Shown one piece after another: positions 27,134-34,829 of a stretch of 62,544 nucleotides of DNA. The notes under the pieces were generated by a model that saw only the letters and a program-made list of their open reading frames with translations, made no database searches and had not been told where the DNA came from. The stretch is from an uncultured Coriobacteriaceae bacterium (GTDB lineage: Bacteria; Actinomycetota; Coriobacteriia; Coriobacteriales; Atopobiaceae). The DNA lies in assembly GCA_902786015.1 (NCBI GenBank), contig CADAAU010000016.1:1-62544 (forward strand), read 5' to 3'. The position numbers were made by a program, and so were the translations under genes. Each line of letters begins with the position of its first letter. Within the stretch, counting starts at the first letter, position 1.

Positions 27134-28252
27134 TTAGTCGGAGATGTCGGTATCCAGTACGATGGTAAAGGTATAGCCGGGGAAGCGATTGCGCAGCATG
27201 CTGAGGGCGTCGGCACGCACCTCTCCCCGGTCGGGGGCATCGAAACTTACCACAAGGTCGAATGTCGCGCGCTGTTCGTCTGTGTCGACAAAGAGTCCGT
27301 GTACCTGCAACACATAGGGGTTTTCTTCAACGAGCAGGTCCAGCGCCTTGTGGATTGCGTATACCTCCGAATCCTCTGCCGTGTTCGTTGAATAGATGCC
27401 AACGGTGTGAATAATGACCTTGTGCTTGTCGTAAACGGCGGCCTGGATGTCGCGTGTAATGAGGTCCACCTCGCGCGCGTCGATGGCCTCATCCACCTCC
27501 ACGTGCATCGAGCCCGTAAGCCGCTGTGGCCCATAGTCGTTGAGGATGAGGTCGTATGCTCCCCGAACACCGTCAACGGAGCATGCCGTTTCCTTGATGC
27601 TGCGTGCAAGCTCGTCGTCCACACGCTCTCCAAGCACCTTGTTGAGCGCCTCACGGAGCATTTCGATACCGCTCTTTATGATGACCACCGAGATGATGGC
27701 ACCAAGCCACGCCTCGGTGCTCAAACCAAACAGGATGTAGATTCCTGCGGCGACGAGCGTTGCCGCCGAGATTATGGCGTCGAAGCTCGCGTCCTCTCCC
27801 GAAGCAACGAGCGAGCCCGATTGCAGCTTTTTACCAGCCGAGACGAAGTGCCTGCCCAGCAGTATCTTGACGACGACTGCAACGGCTATGATCACGAGGC
27901 CGATGGTATCGTACTCGGGCGTCTGGGGCCGGACGATGCCCTTTATGGCCTCAAAAAGGGAAGTGAGACCTGCCCAGAGTACGATTCCGGCAACGACCAT
28001 CGTCGTGAGGTATTCGTAGCGTCCATGGCCATACGGGTGGGTGCGGTCCGGCGCCTTGCCGGCGAGTTTGGTCCCGAGGATGGTGATGGCCGAGCTTGCC
28101 GCATCCGAGAGGTTGTTGACCGCGTCAAGGGTGATTGCGATGGAGTGCGAGAGTATGCCAACGGCTGTCTTGAAACCTGCGAGGGCAACGTTGGCAATGA
28201 TGCCCAGCGTGCTGGTGCGTACGATGCTCTTCTGACGAGACTGCTCGTCCAT
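27134..28252 (-). CDS. Cation diffusion facilitator family transporter
   Basis: 372 residues. Six membrane segments in the first 200 residues, with metal-site motifs DAVNNLSDAASSA in the second segment and HPYGHGRYEYLTTM in the loop, HFVSAGKKLQSGSLVASGED, then a cytoplasmic ferredoxin-like domain (VDGVRGAYDLILNDYGPQRL). CDF proteins expel Zn, Fe, Mn or similar ions in exchange for protons. The C-terminal tail of about 80 residues is longer than in FieF. ATG at 28252 with AGGAGG. Selectivity cannot be read with confidence. Confidence 0.9.
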   Translation of the reverse strand: MDEQSRQKSIVRTSTLGIIANVALAGFKTAVGILSHSIAITLDAVNNLSDAASSAITILGTKLAGKAPDRTHPYGHGRYEYLTTMVVAGIVLWAGLTSLFEAIKGIVRPQTPEYDTIGLVIIAVAVVVKILLGRHFVSAGKKLQSGSLVASGEDASFDAIISAATLVAAGIYILFGLSTEAWLGAIISVVIIKSGIEMLREALNKVLGERVDDELARSIKETACSVDGVRGAYDLILNDYGPQRLTGSMHVEVDEAIDAREVDLITRDIQAAVYDKHKVIIHTVGIYSTNTAEDSEVYAIHKALDLLVEENPYVLQVHGLFVDTDEQRATFDLVVSFDAPDRGEVRADALSMLRNRFPGYTFTIVLDTDISD

Positions 28253-28318
28253 GTGTCCTCCTGTCGCTCTGGATGGCCTCGATCCAATGGGACTTGCTAC
28301 ATCGTGTGGCTGTTCCTG

Positions 28319-29158
28319 CTATTCGTGCTGTATGGCCAAGATTGCCTCGGGTAGCAAGTCGTCGGGAAGCTGCGTTTCGGCGGTGCCTTCGTCGCATGCC
28401 TTGGCAAAGCGCTCGTCGATGGGAAGCTGCCCCAGCGCGCGCAGGCCGTAATGTGAGGCGGTCTGGTCCAGACGACTTGGTCCATACGGCTCGACTTTCT
28501 CGTTGCAGTGCGGACACGTGAAGTATGCCATGTTCTCGATAAGGCCAAAGATGGGAACATCCATCATGTTGGCCATGTTCACGGCCTTTCCCACGACCAT
28601 CTGGACGAGGTCCTGCGGGCTGCTGACGATTACGACGCCGTCGATGGGCAGCGACTGAAACACGGTGAGCGCGACGTCGCCCGTTCCGGGAGGCATGTCG
28701 ACGAGCAGATAGTCGAGCTCGCCCCAGAAGGTCTCGGCCCAGAATTGACGCAACGCTCCCGCAAGAATTGGTCCACGCCACAGCACGGGATCGTCCTCAT
28801 GTTCGAGCACGAGGTTTGCGCTCATGATCTTTATGCCGCCTTCGGTTTGGACGGGGACGATGAGGTTGTCCATACCAAGTGCATGCTGACCGGATAGACC
28901 GAACATCCGTGGAATCGACGGACCCGTAATGTCGGCATCGAGCACGCCGACCCTCATTCCCTTGTGTGCAAGTTCACGAGCAAGGATGCCGGTGACGAGC
29001 GACTTACCGACACCACCCTTTCCCGAAATCACGCCAACGACATGATGAATCTTGCTGAACTGGTTCATCTCGAACGATGGCTCTTCCTGTACGGGCTGGC
29101 CATGGCTGCGTGCGTTCTCGAACTCGCGGCGTATTGCCTCTTCCTCTTCTGGCGTCAT
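28319..29158 (-). CDS. Mrp/NBP35-type P-loop ATPase (Fe-S carrier)
   Basis: 279 residues. Walker A is the deviant SGKGGVGKSLVTG, followed by DADITGPSIPRMFG, and the C-terminal CxxC pair in MAYFTCPHCNEK that bridges a 4Fe-4S cluster in the dimer. It assembles or delivers Fe-S clusters in the cytoplasm. The ATG at 29158 follows GGAAGG; the ORF to 29194 reads into the hairpin. It is 66 bases upstream of the cation efflux gene on the same strand, so the two could form an operon. Confidence 0.92.
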   Translation of the reverse strand: MTPEEEEAIRREFENARSHGQPVQEEPSFEMNQFSKIHHVVGVISGKGGVGKSLVTGILARELAHKGMRVGVLDADITGPSIPRMFGLSGQHALGMDNLIVPVQTEGGIKIMSANLVLEHEDDPVLWRGPILAGALRQFWAETFWGELDYLLVDMPPGTGDVALTVFQSLPIDGVVIVSSPQDLVQMVVGKAVNMANMMDVPIFGLIENMAYFTCPHCNEKVEPYGPSRLDQTASHYGLRALGQLPIDERFAKACDEGTAETQLPDDLLPEAILAIQHE

Positions 29159-29189
29159 GTGCCTTCCTCTCGTCTCGTCTGCCGTGTGA

Positions 29190-29285
29190 GGCAAGCGATG
29201 GGGATACTCCCCTTTGTCTTACTTATACTTCCTGTGTGCTCGTCCAGGGGTTGTTGGGCAAAGGGGAGTATCCCCATCGCTTGCC
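29190..29285. repeat. Perfect 27-bp inverted repeat of the GGCAAGCGATGGGGA family
   Basis: Arms 29190-29216 and 29259-29285 are exact complements; loop of 42 bases. Its arm differs from the 34632 hairpin arm at only two positions. Lies in the divergent gap between mrp and the RsbW-like gene. Confidence 0.85.
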
Positions 29286-29413
29286 AGTCAGCCGCCGTGT
29301 CTGAGTAACACTGGCCCTTTATTCTACAAGAGCGATTTGCCGCCGTGGCGGCCATCTCCGTAAAAAACGTAGTACTATATGGTAAGTGCAGTTCATGACA
29401 CGGAGGCAGTGGC

Positions 29414-29818
29414 ATGCACCTTACGGTTGAGGCGATTATCGGCAACATCGTCGACGTTACAGCGTTTGTGAACGAGCAGCTTCGGAACATGGGATGCTCG
29501 CGGCGCGCGCTTACGCAGATTGACGTTGCTTTGGACGAGCTGTTTAGCAACGTGTGTCGGTATGCCTATCCAGACGACATCGGTTCCGTGACGATCCACG
29601 TCAACGAGCTGCCAGAACAAAACGCCGTGAGCATAACTCTTGAGGATGCAGGCATGCCGTTTGACCCTCTCTCGCGCAAAGACCCCGACATCACGCTCGG
29701 TATTCACGAGCGTGGCATCGGGGGTCTTGGTATCTTTATGGTAAAGAAGACCATGAATGACGTCTGCTACGAGTATCGCGATGGCCTCAACGTACTTACG
29801 GTCACCAAGACGCTGTAA
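29414..29818 (+). CDS. RsbW-like ATP-binding protein (GHKL anti-sigma kinase family)
   Basis: 134 residues. N-box ALDELFSNVCRYAYP, G1-like EDAGMPFDP and G2-like GIGGLGIFMVKKTM form a stand-alone HATPase_c domain. Such proteins phosphorylate anti-anti-sigma partners or regulate phosphatases; no SpoIIAA-like partner or sigma factor is next to it. ATG at 29414 with GGAGG upstream (ACGGAGGCAGTGGC). Role inferred only from the fold. Confidence 0.85.
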   Translation: MHLTVEAIIGNIVDVTAFVNEQLRNMGCSRRALTQIDVALDELFSNVCRYAYPDDIGSVTIHVNELPEQNAVSITLEDAGMPFDPLSRKDPDITLGIHERGIGGLGIFMVKKTMNDVCYEYRDGLNVLTVTKTL

Positions 29819-29843
29819 TCTACGGCCATGATTGGTATGTAGC

Positions 29844-30314
29844 CTACTTCTCGCGTACGGCCTTTCCCGATAGGTGTTCAATCGACAGGCGAAGGATGAC
29901 GACTCGGCTGAGGTTGCGGGCGATGTCGCCCTCGGTGTCGTAGTCCTGCGGAAAGTATTTGTCGGCCAAAAGATGAAGCGTATGGCGAATCTCCTCTTCG
30001 TCCACGACTCGCGAGACGCGGCCAAACGCAATCACCGACTTAAAGCACAGCCACCACTCGCCTTCGTTTTGCACCCCATCGTCTAGCACGCAAAAGCTGG
30101 CTTTGTCGCACGCATCGAGGGCGTCGAGTTTGTGGCCCTCGCGTGCGCAATGAAACAGAAGGCTCTTTCCGTCATACACATAGTTGAGCGGCATTCCATA
30201 GGGGTAGCCTTCGTCTCCCAAAACCGAGAGCACGCCGCGCGGTTGCTGCAAAAGAATCCGATCGCATTCGGATCGCTCGAGCTGTTGGGCGTGCCTACGC
30301 ATTGCTCTAAACAT
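29844..30314 (-). CDS. Pyridoxamine 5'-phosphate oxidase-like flavin-binding protein
   Basis: 156 residues. Split-barrel fold signatures LLQQPRGVLSVLGDEGYPYG, PLNYVYDGKSLLFHCAREGH and SFCVLDDGV, typical of the NimA-like, FMN- or heme-binding family in anaerobes. It may reduce nitro compounds or be a general flavin reductase; not decidable here. ATG at 30314 follows AGAGGAG; the ORF extension to 30356 is unsupported. Confidence 0.85.
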   Translation of the reverse strand: MFRAMRRHAQQLERSECDRILLQQPRGVLSVLGDEGYPYGMPLNYVYDGKSLLFHCAREGHKLDALDACDKASFCVLDDGVQNEGEWWLCFKSVIAFGRVSRVVDEEEIRHTLHLLADKYFPQDYDTEGDIARNLSRVVILRLSIEHLSGKAVREK

Positions 30315-30400
30315 GGTGCTCCTCTCGTCGTGGTCTCTGTGTAAAAAGTGTCCCACACCCGTCTTAGTCTAGAGCCAAGGACAACAAGAAAGGAGCACCA

Positions 30401-30493
30401 ATGCGCATCATTCACACCATACTCTGCTACTCCATTGCCATCCTCTTGGGCATCGCGCTCATTCCGTTCTGGCTTGCCTTTAGCAGGGCATAA
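30401..30493 (+). CDS. 30-residue single-pass membrane microprotein
   Basis: ATG at 30401 follows a textbook AAGAAAGGAGCACC site. The product MRIIHTILCYSIAILLGIAL plus IPFWLAFSRA is one hydrophobic helix with a positive start and end, stop TAA at 30491. It is divergent from the flavin-binding gene and upstream of the polyP kinase. It is too short for homology arguments; the ribosome site and clean hydrophobicity are the support. It could also be a leader peptide. Confidence 0.45.
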   Translation: MRIIHTILCYSIAILLGIALIPFWLAFSRA

Positions 30494-30621
30494 CACCTTG
30501 GCCTGAACCAAAGAAGCGTCAATCCCGCAGCTAGGCACGGTCGCAGGATAGGGGCCTCGCCCCTTCCTGCGCAACGGTTACAATGCAAACAAGGAAACAC
30601 GCCCTACCCGAAGGAGGCGTC

Positions 30622-32106
30622 ATGCTCAAGAACGTTGCCATCGCAAGCAAGCCTGCCAAAGAGGAGATTTCGGAACGTCTGGACGAGGAGCAGGCGAAGC
30701 TGGCCGCGAACCAGATGCGTATACGCTCGGCACAGGTTCCCGTCGTCGTCATCTTTGAGGGGTGGGGCGCTGCAGGAAAGGGCAGTGTGCTCGGAAAGGT
30801 CATCAAGGACATGGATCCCCGATTCTTCTCCGTGGCGACGCTTGATGCCAAGCCGACTGAGGAAGAGCGCATGAGGCCGTTCTTGTGGCGTTACATGGTC
30901 GAGATGCCCGCACAGGGACAGTTCAAGTTCTTTGACACATGCTGGATGGAGGAGGTCACCGACGGCCTGGCGCGCGACGAACTCGATGGCGCCGCGTACG
31001 ACAGACGCATCGATTCTATCAACATGTGCGAGCGCCAGCTCGTCGATAACGGTTACTTGGTCATGAAGTTCTTCTTTCACCTGAGCAAAGAGGAGCAACG
31101 TCGTCGCCTCGATGCGTTGAGCGCACACAAAAACACCCGTTGGCGCGTGAATGAGGACGACTACCGCGAGAACGAGCAGTACGACCGCTTCCTCCACATA
31201 TACGATCGCTATCTGCGCGACACGAACCGATCGAGCGCACCTTGGTACATCATCGATGCGGAAGATGGGCGAAAGTGGGCGACGCTCCAAGTGCTCGAGT
31301 TTCTTAACAACGGCATCGAGGTCGCCATCCACAACCGGGGAGCCTCGGCTCCGCTGCGCCAAAACGTGTTTCCCCTCAAGCACGTCAAGCCGCTCTCGGC
31401 AATTCCGCTCGACAAGACCATGGAATTCGAGGAGTACCGCAACCAGCTCAAGGAGCTCCGCGGGCGCCTGCGCATGCTGCACTATGAGGCATATCGCAAG
31501 CGCATTCCCGTGGTCATCGCCTACGAGGGATGGGATGCGGCAGGAAAGGGCGGAAACATAAAGCGCATAACGTCAGCGCTCGACCCGCGCGGGTACAGGG
31601 TGTATCCCATTGCGAGTCCCGAACCCCACGAGAAGGCCCGCCATTATCTGTGGCGCTTTTGGGAGCGACTGCCCAAGGATGGCCACATCGCCATCTTTGA
31701 CAGAACGTGGTACGGCCGTGTGATGGTTGAGCGCATCGAGGGGTTCTGCTCAAACAATGACTGGAGGCGTGCGTACAACGAGATCAACGAGTTTGAGCAC
31801 GAGCTCGTTGAGGCGGGCACGGTTGTCATTAAGTTTTGGGTACAAATCGACTCGGAGACGCAGCTCGAGCGTTTTACCGATCGCCAAAACACACCCGAGA
31901 AGCAGTGGAAGATTACCGATGAGGATTGGCGCAACCGCGAGAAGTGGGACCAATACGAGCAAGCCGTTAACGAGATGCTCGCGCGAACCAGCACGACATT
32001 CGCTCCGTGGCACGTGTTGGAATCCAACGACAAACGATATGCTCGCGTCAAGGCAATGCGGATCGTGGTGAACGCCATCGAGAAGGCCTGCAGGCGCAAG
32101 TCGTAG
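30622..32106 (+). CDS. pap: Polyphosphate:AMP phosphotransferase (tandem PPK2)
   Basis: 494 residues made of two PPK2 domains. The first has Walker A in FEGWGAAGKGSVLGKV (about 45) but CWMEEVTD in place of the usual Walker B partner; the second has YEGWDAAGKGGNIKRI (about 310) and FDRTWYGRVMVERIEG. In studied two-domain enzymes the C-terminal copy is catalytic and makes ADP from AMP and polyP, which fits the motif decay in the first copy. The ATG at 30622 follows GAAGGAGGCG. Together with Ppk1 it gives a polyP-based nucleotide cycle. Confidence 0.9.
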   Translation: MLKNVAIASKPAKEEISERLDEEQAKLAANQMRIRSAQVPVVVIFEGWGAAGKGSVLGKVIKDMDPRFFSVATLDAKPTEEERMRPFLWRYMVEMPAQGQFKFFDTCWMEEVTDGLARDELDGAAYDRRIDSINMCERQLVDNGYLVMKFFFHLSKEEQRRRLDALSAHKNTRWRVNEDDYRENEQYDRFLHIYDRYLRDTNRSSAPWYIIDAEDGRKWATLQVLEFLNNGIEVAIHNRGASAPLRQNVFPLKHVKPLSAIPLDKTMEFEEYRNQLKELRGRLRMLHYEAYRKRIPVVIAYEGWDAAGKGGNIKRITSALDPRGYRVYPIASPEPHEKARHYLWRFWERLPKDGHIAIFDRTWYGRVMVERIEGFCSNNDWRRAYNEINEFEHELVEAGTVVIKFWVQIDSETQLERFTDRQNTPEKQWKITDEDWRNREKWDQYEQAVNEMLARTSTTFAPWHVLESNDKRYARVKAMRIVVNAIEKACRRKS

Positions 32107-32201
32107 CCACGTGCCGTTGCCCTGCCAATGAGTGCGCGGTTGTGAAGGTGCATGTCGTATACTGGATTCACATAAGGAAGAGAACCGAAAGGGGCGTTGG
32201 C

Positions 32202-33113
32202 GTGACAAGGTATTTGGTACTCGACATTGGTGGCACATTTATAAAGTATGCCGTTATGACCCAGGATGCTCAAATCGAGCTGCAGGGAAAGGTCCCTTCC
32301 GATACGAGCGCGGAGGAGGGTCTTCTTGCCTCGATGAGACAGATTCGTGCGACGCTGGACGATTCGTACGAAGGTGTGGCAGTCTCGATGCCCGGGCGCA
32401 TTGGCACCGAGGATGGAGTGGCCCACACTGGCGGTGCCTTTACTTGGATTCGCGAATACCCGGCTGCCCAAAGGTTCGGGGAAGTCTTTGACAAGCCCGT
32501 TACCATAGCCAACGACGGAAAATGTGCCGCCTATGCCGAAAGCTGGCTGGGAGCACTGTCGGATGTGGATTCCGGCGCCGTCATCGTGCTCGGCACGGGC
32601 ATTGGAGGCGGCATCGTTCTCAACCATGAGGTGCTGATGGGCGCGACTGGCGGCGCTGGGGAGCTGTCGCTCTTTTTGGCGGACTTCGATTCTGCAAAGA
32701 ACGGCGCTGCGTTGTTTAGTAGCAACGCTATTTGGACCGAGCGGATCTCTGCAAAGACGCTGAGCAGGCAGTTTGCCACGGCAAAGGGGCTCGATACTGC
32801 CGACGGCGTGATGCTTTTTAACGCATATGACGAGGGCGACGAGGATGCCAAACGCATTCTGGATGAGTTTGCCAAGCAGGCGGCTGCGGGCATCTTGAGC
32901 CTGCAGTCGGTGCTGGACCTTTCGCGCTATGCGATTGGCGGGGGCATCTCTGCGCGTCCCGAGACCACGAGCTTTGTAAGGGACGCGGTGGACGCCCTGT
33001 TCGATCCGGCCGCATCGTTCCTGCCCTTCGGCAAGCCCGAGATCGTAACGTGCAAGTTTGGTAACGAGGCAAACCTCATCGGTGCCCTCGCATTCCATCT
33101 GCGTTCTGTGTAA
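32202..33113 (+). CDS. ROK family sugar kinase
   Basis: 303 residues from a GTG at 32202 (GAAAGGGG upstream). Phosphate-1 motif LDIGGTFIKYAV, adenosine motif GTGIGGGIVLN and the glycine-rich GGAGELSLF. The zinc-binding CXCGXXGC motif of classical ROK members is absent, as in a known clade of small ROK kinases. It lacks an N-terminal HTH, so it is an enzyme rather than a repressor. Substrate (glucose, fructose or an amino sugar) unknown. Confidence 0.85.
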   Translation: MTRYLVLDIGGTFIKYAVMTQDAQIELQGKVPSDTSAEEGLLASMRQIRATLDDSYEGVAVSMPGRIGTEDGVAHTGGAFTWIREYPAAQRFGEVFDKPVTIANDGKCAAYAESWLGALSDVDSGAVIVLGTGIGGGIVLNHEVLMGATGGAGELSLFLADFDSAKNGAALFSSNAIWTERISAKTLSRQFATAKGLDTADGVMLFNAYDEGDEDAKRILDEFAKQAAAGILSLQSVLDLSRYAIGGGISARPETTSFVRDAVDALFDPAASFLPFGKPEIVTCKFGNEANLIGALAFHLRSV

Positions 33114-33127
33114 AGGAGTGTTGCATT

Positions 33128-33586
33128 ATGAGAATTCGCATGAGATACGTCGCGGTGGGCGCTGCTGCAGCCGGCGTGGTTGCAACTATGAGCGTCCATG
33201 CCATCATTCGCGCGATCCGCAAGCATCACAAGCGCGTGCTCAATCGCAAGATGCGTCGCATCATGACCGATGTTTTGGCGATGCGTGGGGAGGACTTCAT
33301 CCCTGGTGGCGAGCTCGGCATGTCCTTGTTTAGAAGTCGAATCGACCGTTTGGACGACAAGCAGCTGGCCGCACTCTTCGCCTTGGTGCAAGTCGGCTTC
33401 TTCGTTAAGGCATCGGGAATCGATCCCCTGCATCCTACCAAGGAGCAAATCAAGAGCGCGGTCGAAAAGTATTTGTTCGAGGAACGCTTTGCGCCCGACT
33501 CTCGTAACAAGCTGTTGGGTGAGCTCGACACGTCCGATTCGTATGCCGCACTTTCTACGGCGTTCCACATTTTGGCGTCGCACTAG
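33128..33586 (+). CDS. Hypothetical membrane-anchored protein
   Basis: 152 residues, ATG at 33128 after AAAGGAG and 14 bases past the ROK kinase stop, so probably the same transcript. An N-terminal hydrophobic stretch (YVAVGAAAAGVVATMSVHAI) is followed by a very basic region and a mainly helical soluble domain (LDDKQLAALFALVQVGFFVK). I do not recognise the family. Confidence 0.65.
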   Translation: MRIRMRYVAVGAAAAGVVATMSVHAIIRAIRKHHKRVLNRKMRRIMTDVLAMRGEDFIPGGELGMSLFRSRIDRLDDKQLAALFALVQVGFFVKASGIDPLHPTKEQIKSAVEKYLFEERFAPDSRNKLLGELDTSDSYAALSTAFHILASH

Positions 33587-33624
33587 TATTTGGAGCAGCG
33601 CGTTTCGCATCGAGAGGAGCCATT

Positions 33625-33867
33625 GTGAGCAAGAAGTTGGAACTATATTATTATCCCGAATGTCCCTATTGCCAGCGGGTATTGGTCGCAATCAGAAGGA
33701 ATGGCTGGAAGGGAATCGAGCTCAAGAACATCCATACCGACCCCGTTGCGGACGCCACACTCGTGAGGGTGGGCGGCAAGCATCAGGTGCCCTGCCTGTT
33801 TATTGACGGTGTTCCCATGTACGAGTCGCTCGATATTATCGCATGGCTCGAGCGCGAGCTCGGCTAA
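33625..33867 (+). CDS. Glutaredoxin-like protein
   Basis: 80 residues from a GTG (GAGGAG upstream). Thioredoxin fold with active site CPYC (YYPECPYCQRVL), the cis-proline in HQVPCLFIDG and the GST-N-like end YESLDIIAWLERELG. Reduces disulfides or glutathionylated proteins; the glutathione peroxidase family gene lies convergent to it. Confidence 0.88.
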   Translation: MSKKLELYYYPECPYCQRVLVAIRRNGWKGIELKNIHTDPVADATLVRVGGKHQVPCLFIDGVPMYESLDIIAWLERELG

Positions 33868-33908
33868 ACGATGTCACAACCTTAGACGTGCCGCATGTAT
33901 TGCAAAGC

Positions 33909-33938
33909 GGGGCGCCCGGAATACTCTCCGGGCGCCCC
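33909..33938. terminator. Bidirectional hairpin terminator
   Basis: Perfect 12-bp arms GGGGCGCCCGGA and TCCGGGCGCCCC with a 6-base loop between convergent genes. Confidence 0.75.
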
Positions 33939-33966
33939 GACTATCGAGTTTGGTATGGCGTTTGCG

Positions 33967-34509
33967 TTAGAGGAGGTTCTTGATGGCCTGCTCGACCTCG
34001 TCCATGCTTGCCGTGGGCTCGAAACGGGCAACGAGGTTGCCCTCGCGGTCAACGAGGAACTTGGTGAAGTTCCACCTGATGTAGGCCTTGTCACCGTATT
34101 TTTTGTTGTTGGCGTTCGAGAACTTCTCGAGTGCGAGGTTCTTGATTCCCTTGCCAAAGCCGACGAAGGGCTTCTCGGTAGCAAGTGCCGCAAAGAGAGG
34201 ATCGGCGGTGTCGCCATTGACGTCGATCTTTTTGAACTGCGGGAACTCGGTGCCAAACTTGAGTGTGCAGAACTGCGTGATCTCTTCATCGGACTCGGGC
34301 GCTTGGTTCGCGAACTGGTTGCAGGGGAAGTCAAGAACTTCGAAGCCCTGCTCACGGTAGGCGGCGTAGATGCGCTCGAGGTCATCGTACTGGGGGGTGA
34401 AGCCACATCCGGTGGCAGTGTTTACGATGAGCAGCACCTTTCCCGCATACTGATTCAACGAGACGTCGCTGCCATCCTTGGCCGATACGGTGTAGTCGTA
34501 ATAACTCAT
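33967..34509 (-). CDS. Glutathione peroxidase family (thiol peroxidase)
   Basis: 180 residues. Active site cysteine in NTATGCGFTPQYDDL (cysteine in place of selenocysteine), second motif LDFPCNQFANQAPES, and the tryptophan-asparagine motif in IRWNFTKFLVDREG. Bacterial Cys-type members usually use thioredoxin. Reduces hydroperoxides. ATG at 34509 follows AAAGGA. Confidence 0.92.
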   Translation of the reverse strand: MSYYDYTVSAKDGSDVSLNQYAGKVLLIVNTATGCGFTPQYDDLERIYAAYREQGFEVLDFPCNQFANQAPESDEEITQFCTLKFGTEFPQFKKIDVNGDTADPLFAALATEKPFVGFGKGIKNLALEKFSNANNKKYGDKAYIRWNFTKFLVDREGNLVARFEPTASMDEVEQAIKNLL

Positions 34510-34631
34510 TTTCTGTCCTTTCTCATAAACATCGTGCACAATTAAATAGTAGGCAATTGATTAGGTCATGTCAAGCAAGAATGTCGAATGTGTGCAGACA
34601 AGATGGTCGGTGGTTGCCGTTCATTCCTGGA

Positions 34632-34694
34632 GGCAATCGATGGGGATGCTCCCCTTTGCCTTGCAGACAAAGGGGAGCATCCCCATCGATTGCC
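34632..34694. repeat. Perfect 27-bp inverted repeat of the GGCAATCGATGGGGA family
   Basis: Arms 34632-34658 and 34668-34694, 9-base loop. Its arm differs from the 29190 hairpin arm at only two positions. Sits in the divergent gap before the ABC transporter gene. Confidence 0.85.
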
Positions 34695-34829
34695 AGGCGG
34701 CATGCTGCCGGGTATGTAACGGTAGGTGTGCTTCTCCTCTCGATCGACGGACGACTGTGGCTCCCTTTGTCGGGCCGCATAATAAGGTAGAATTCGAGTG
34801 TAGTAGGGCGTGAAGGGTGGGGGAAAGCC

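Noticed and set aside
31644..33098. 484-codon open frame antisense to the polyP kinase and ROK genes
   Set aside because: Spans two well-supported genes and their gap; no domain.
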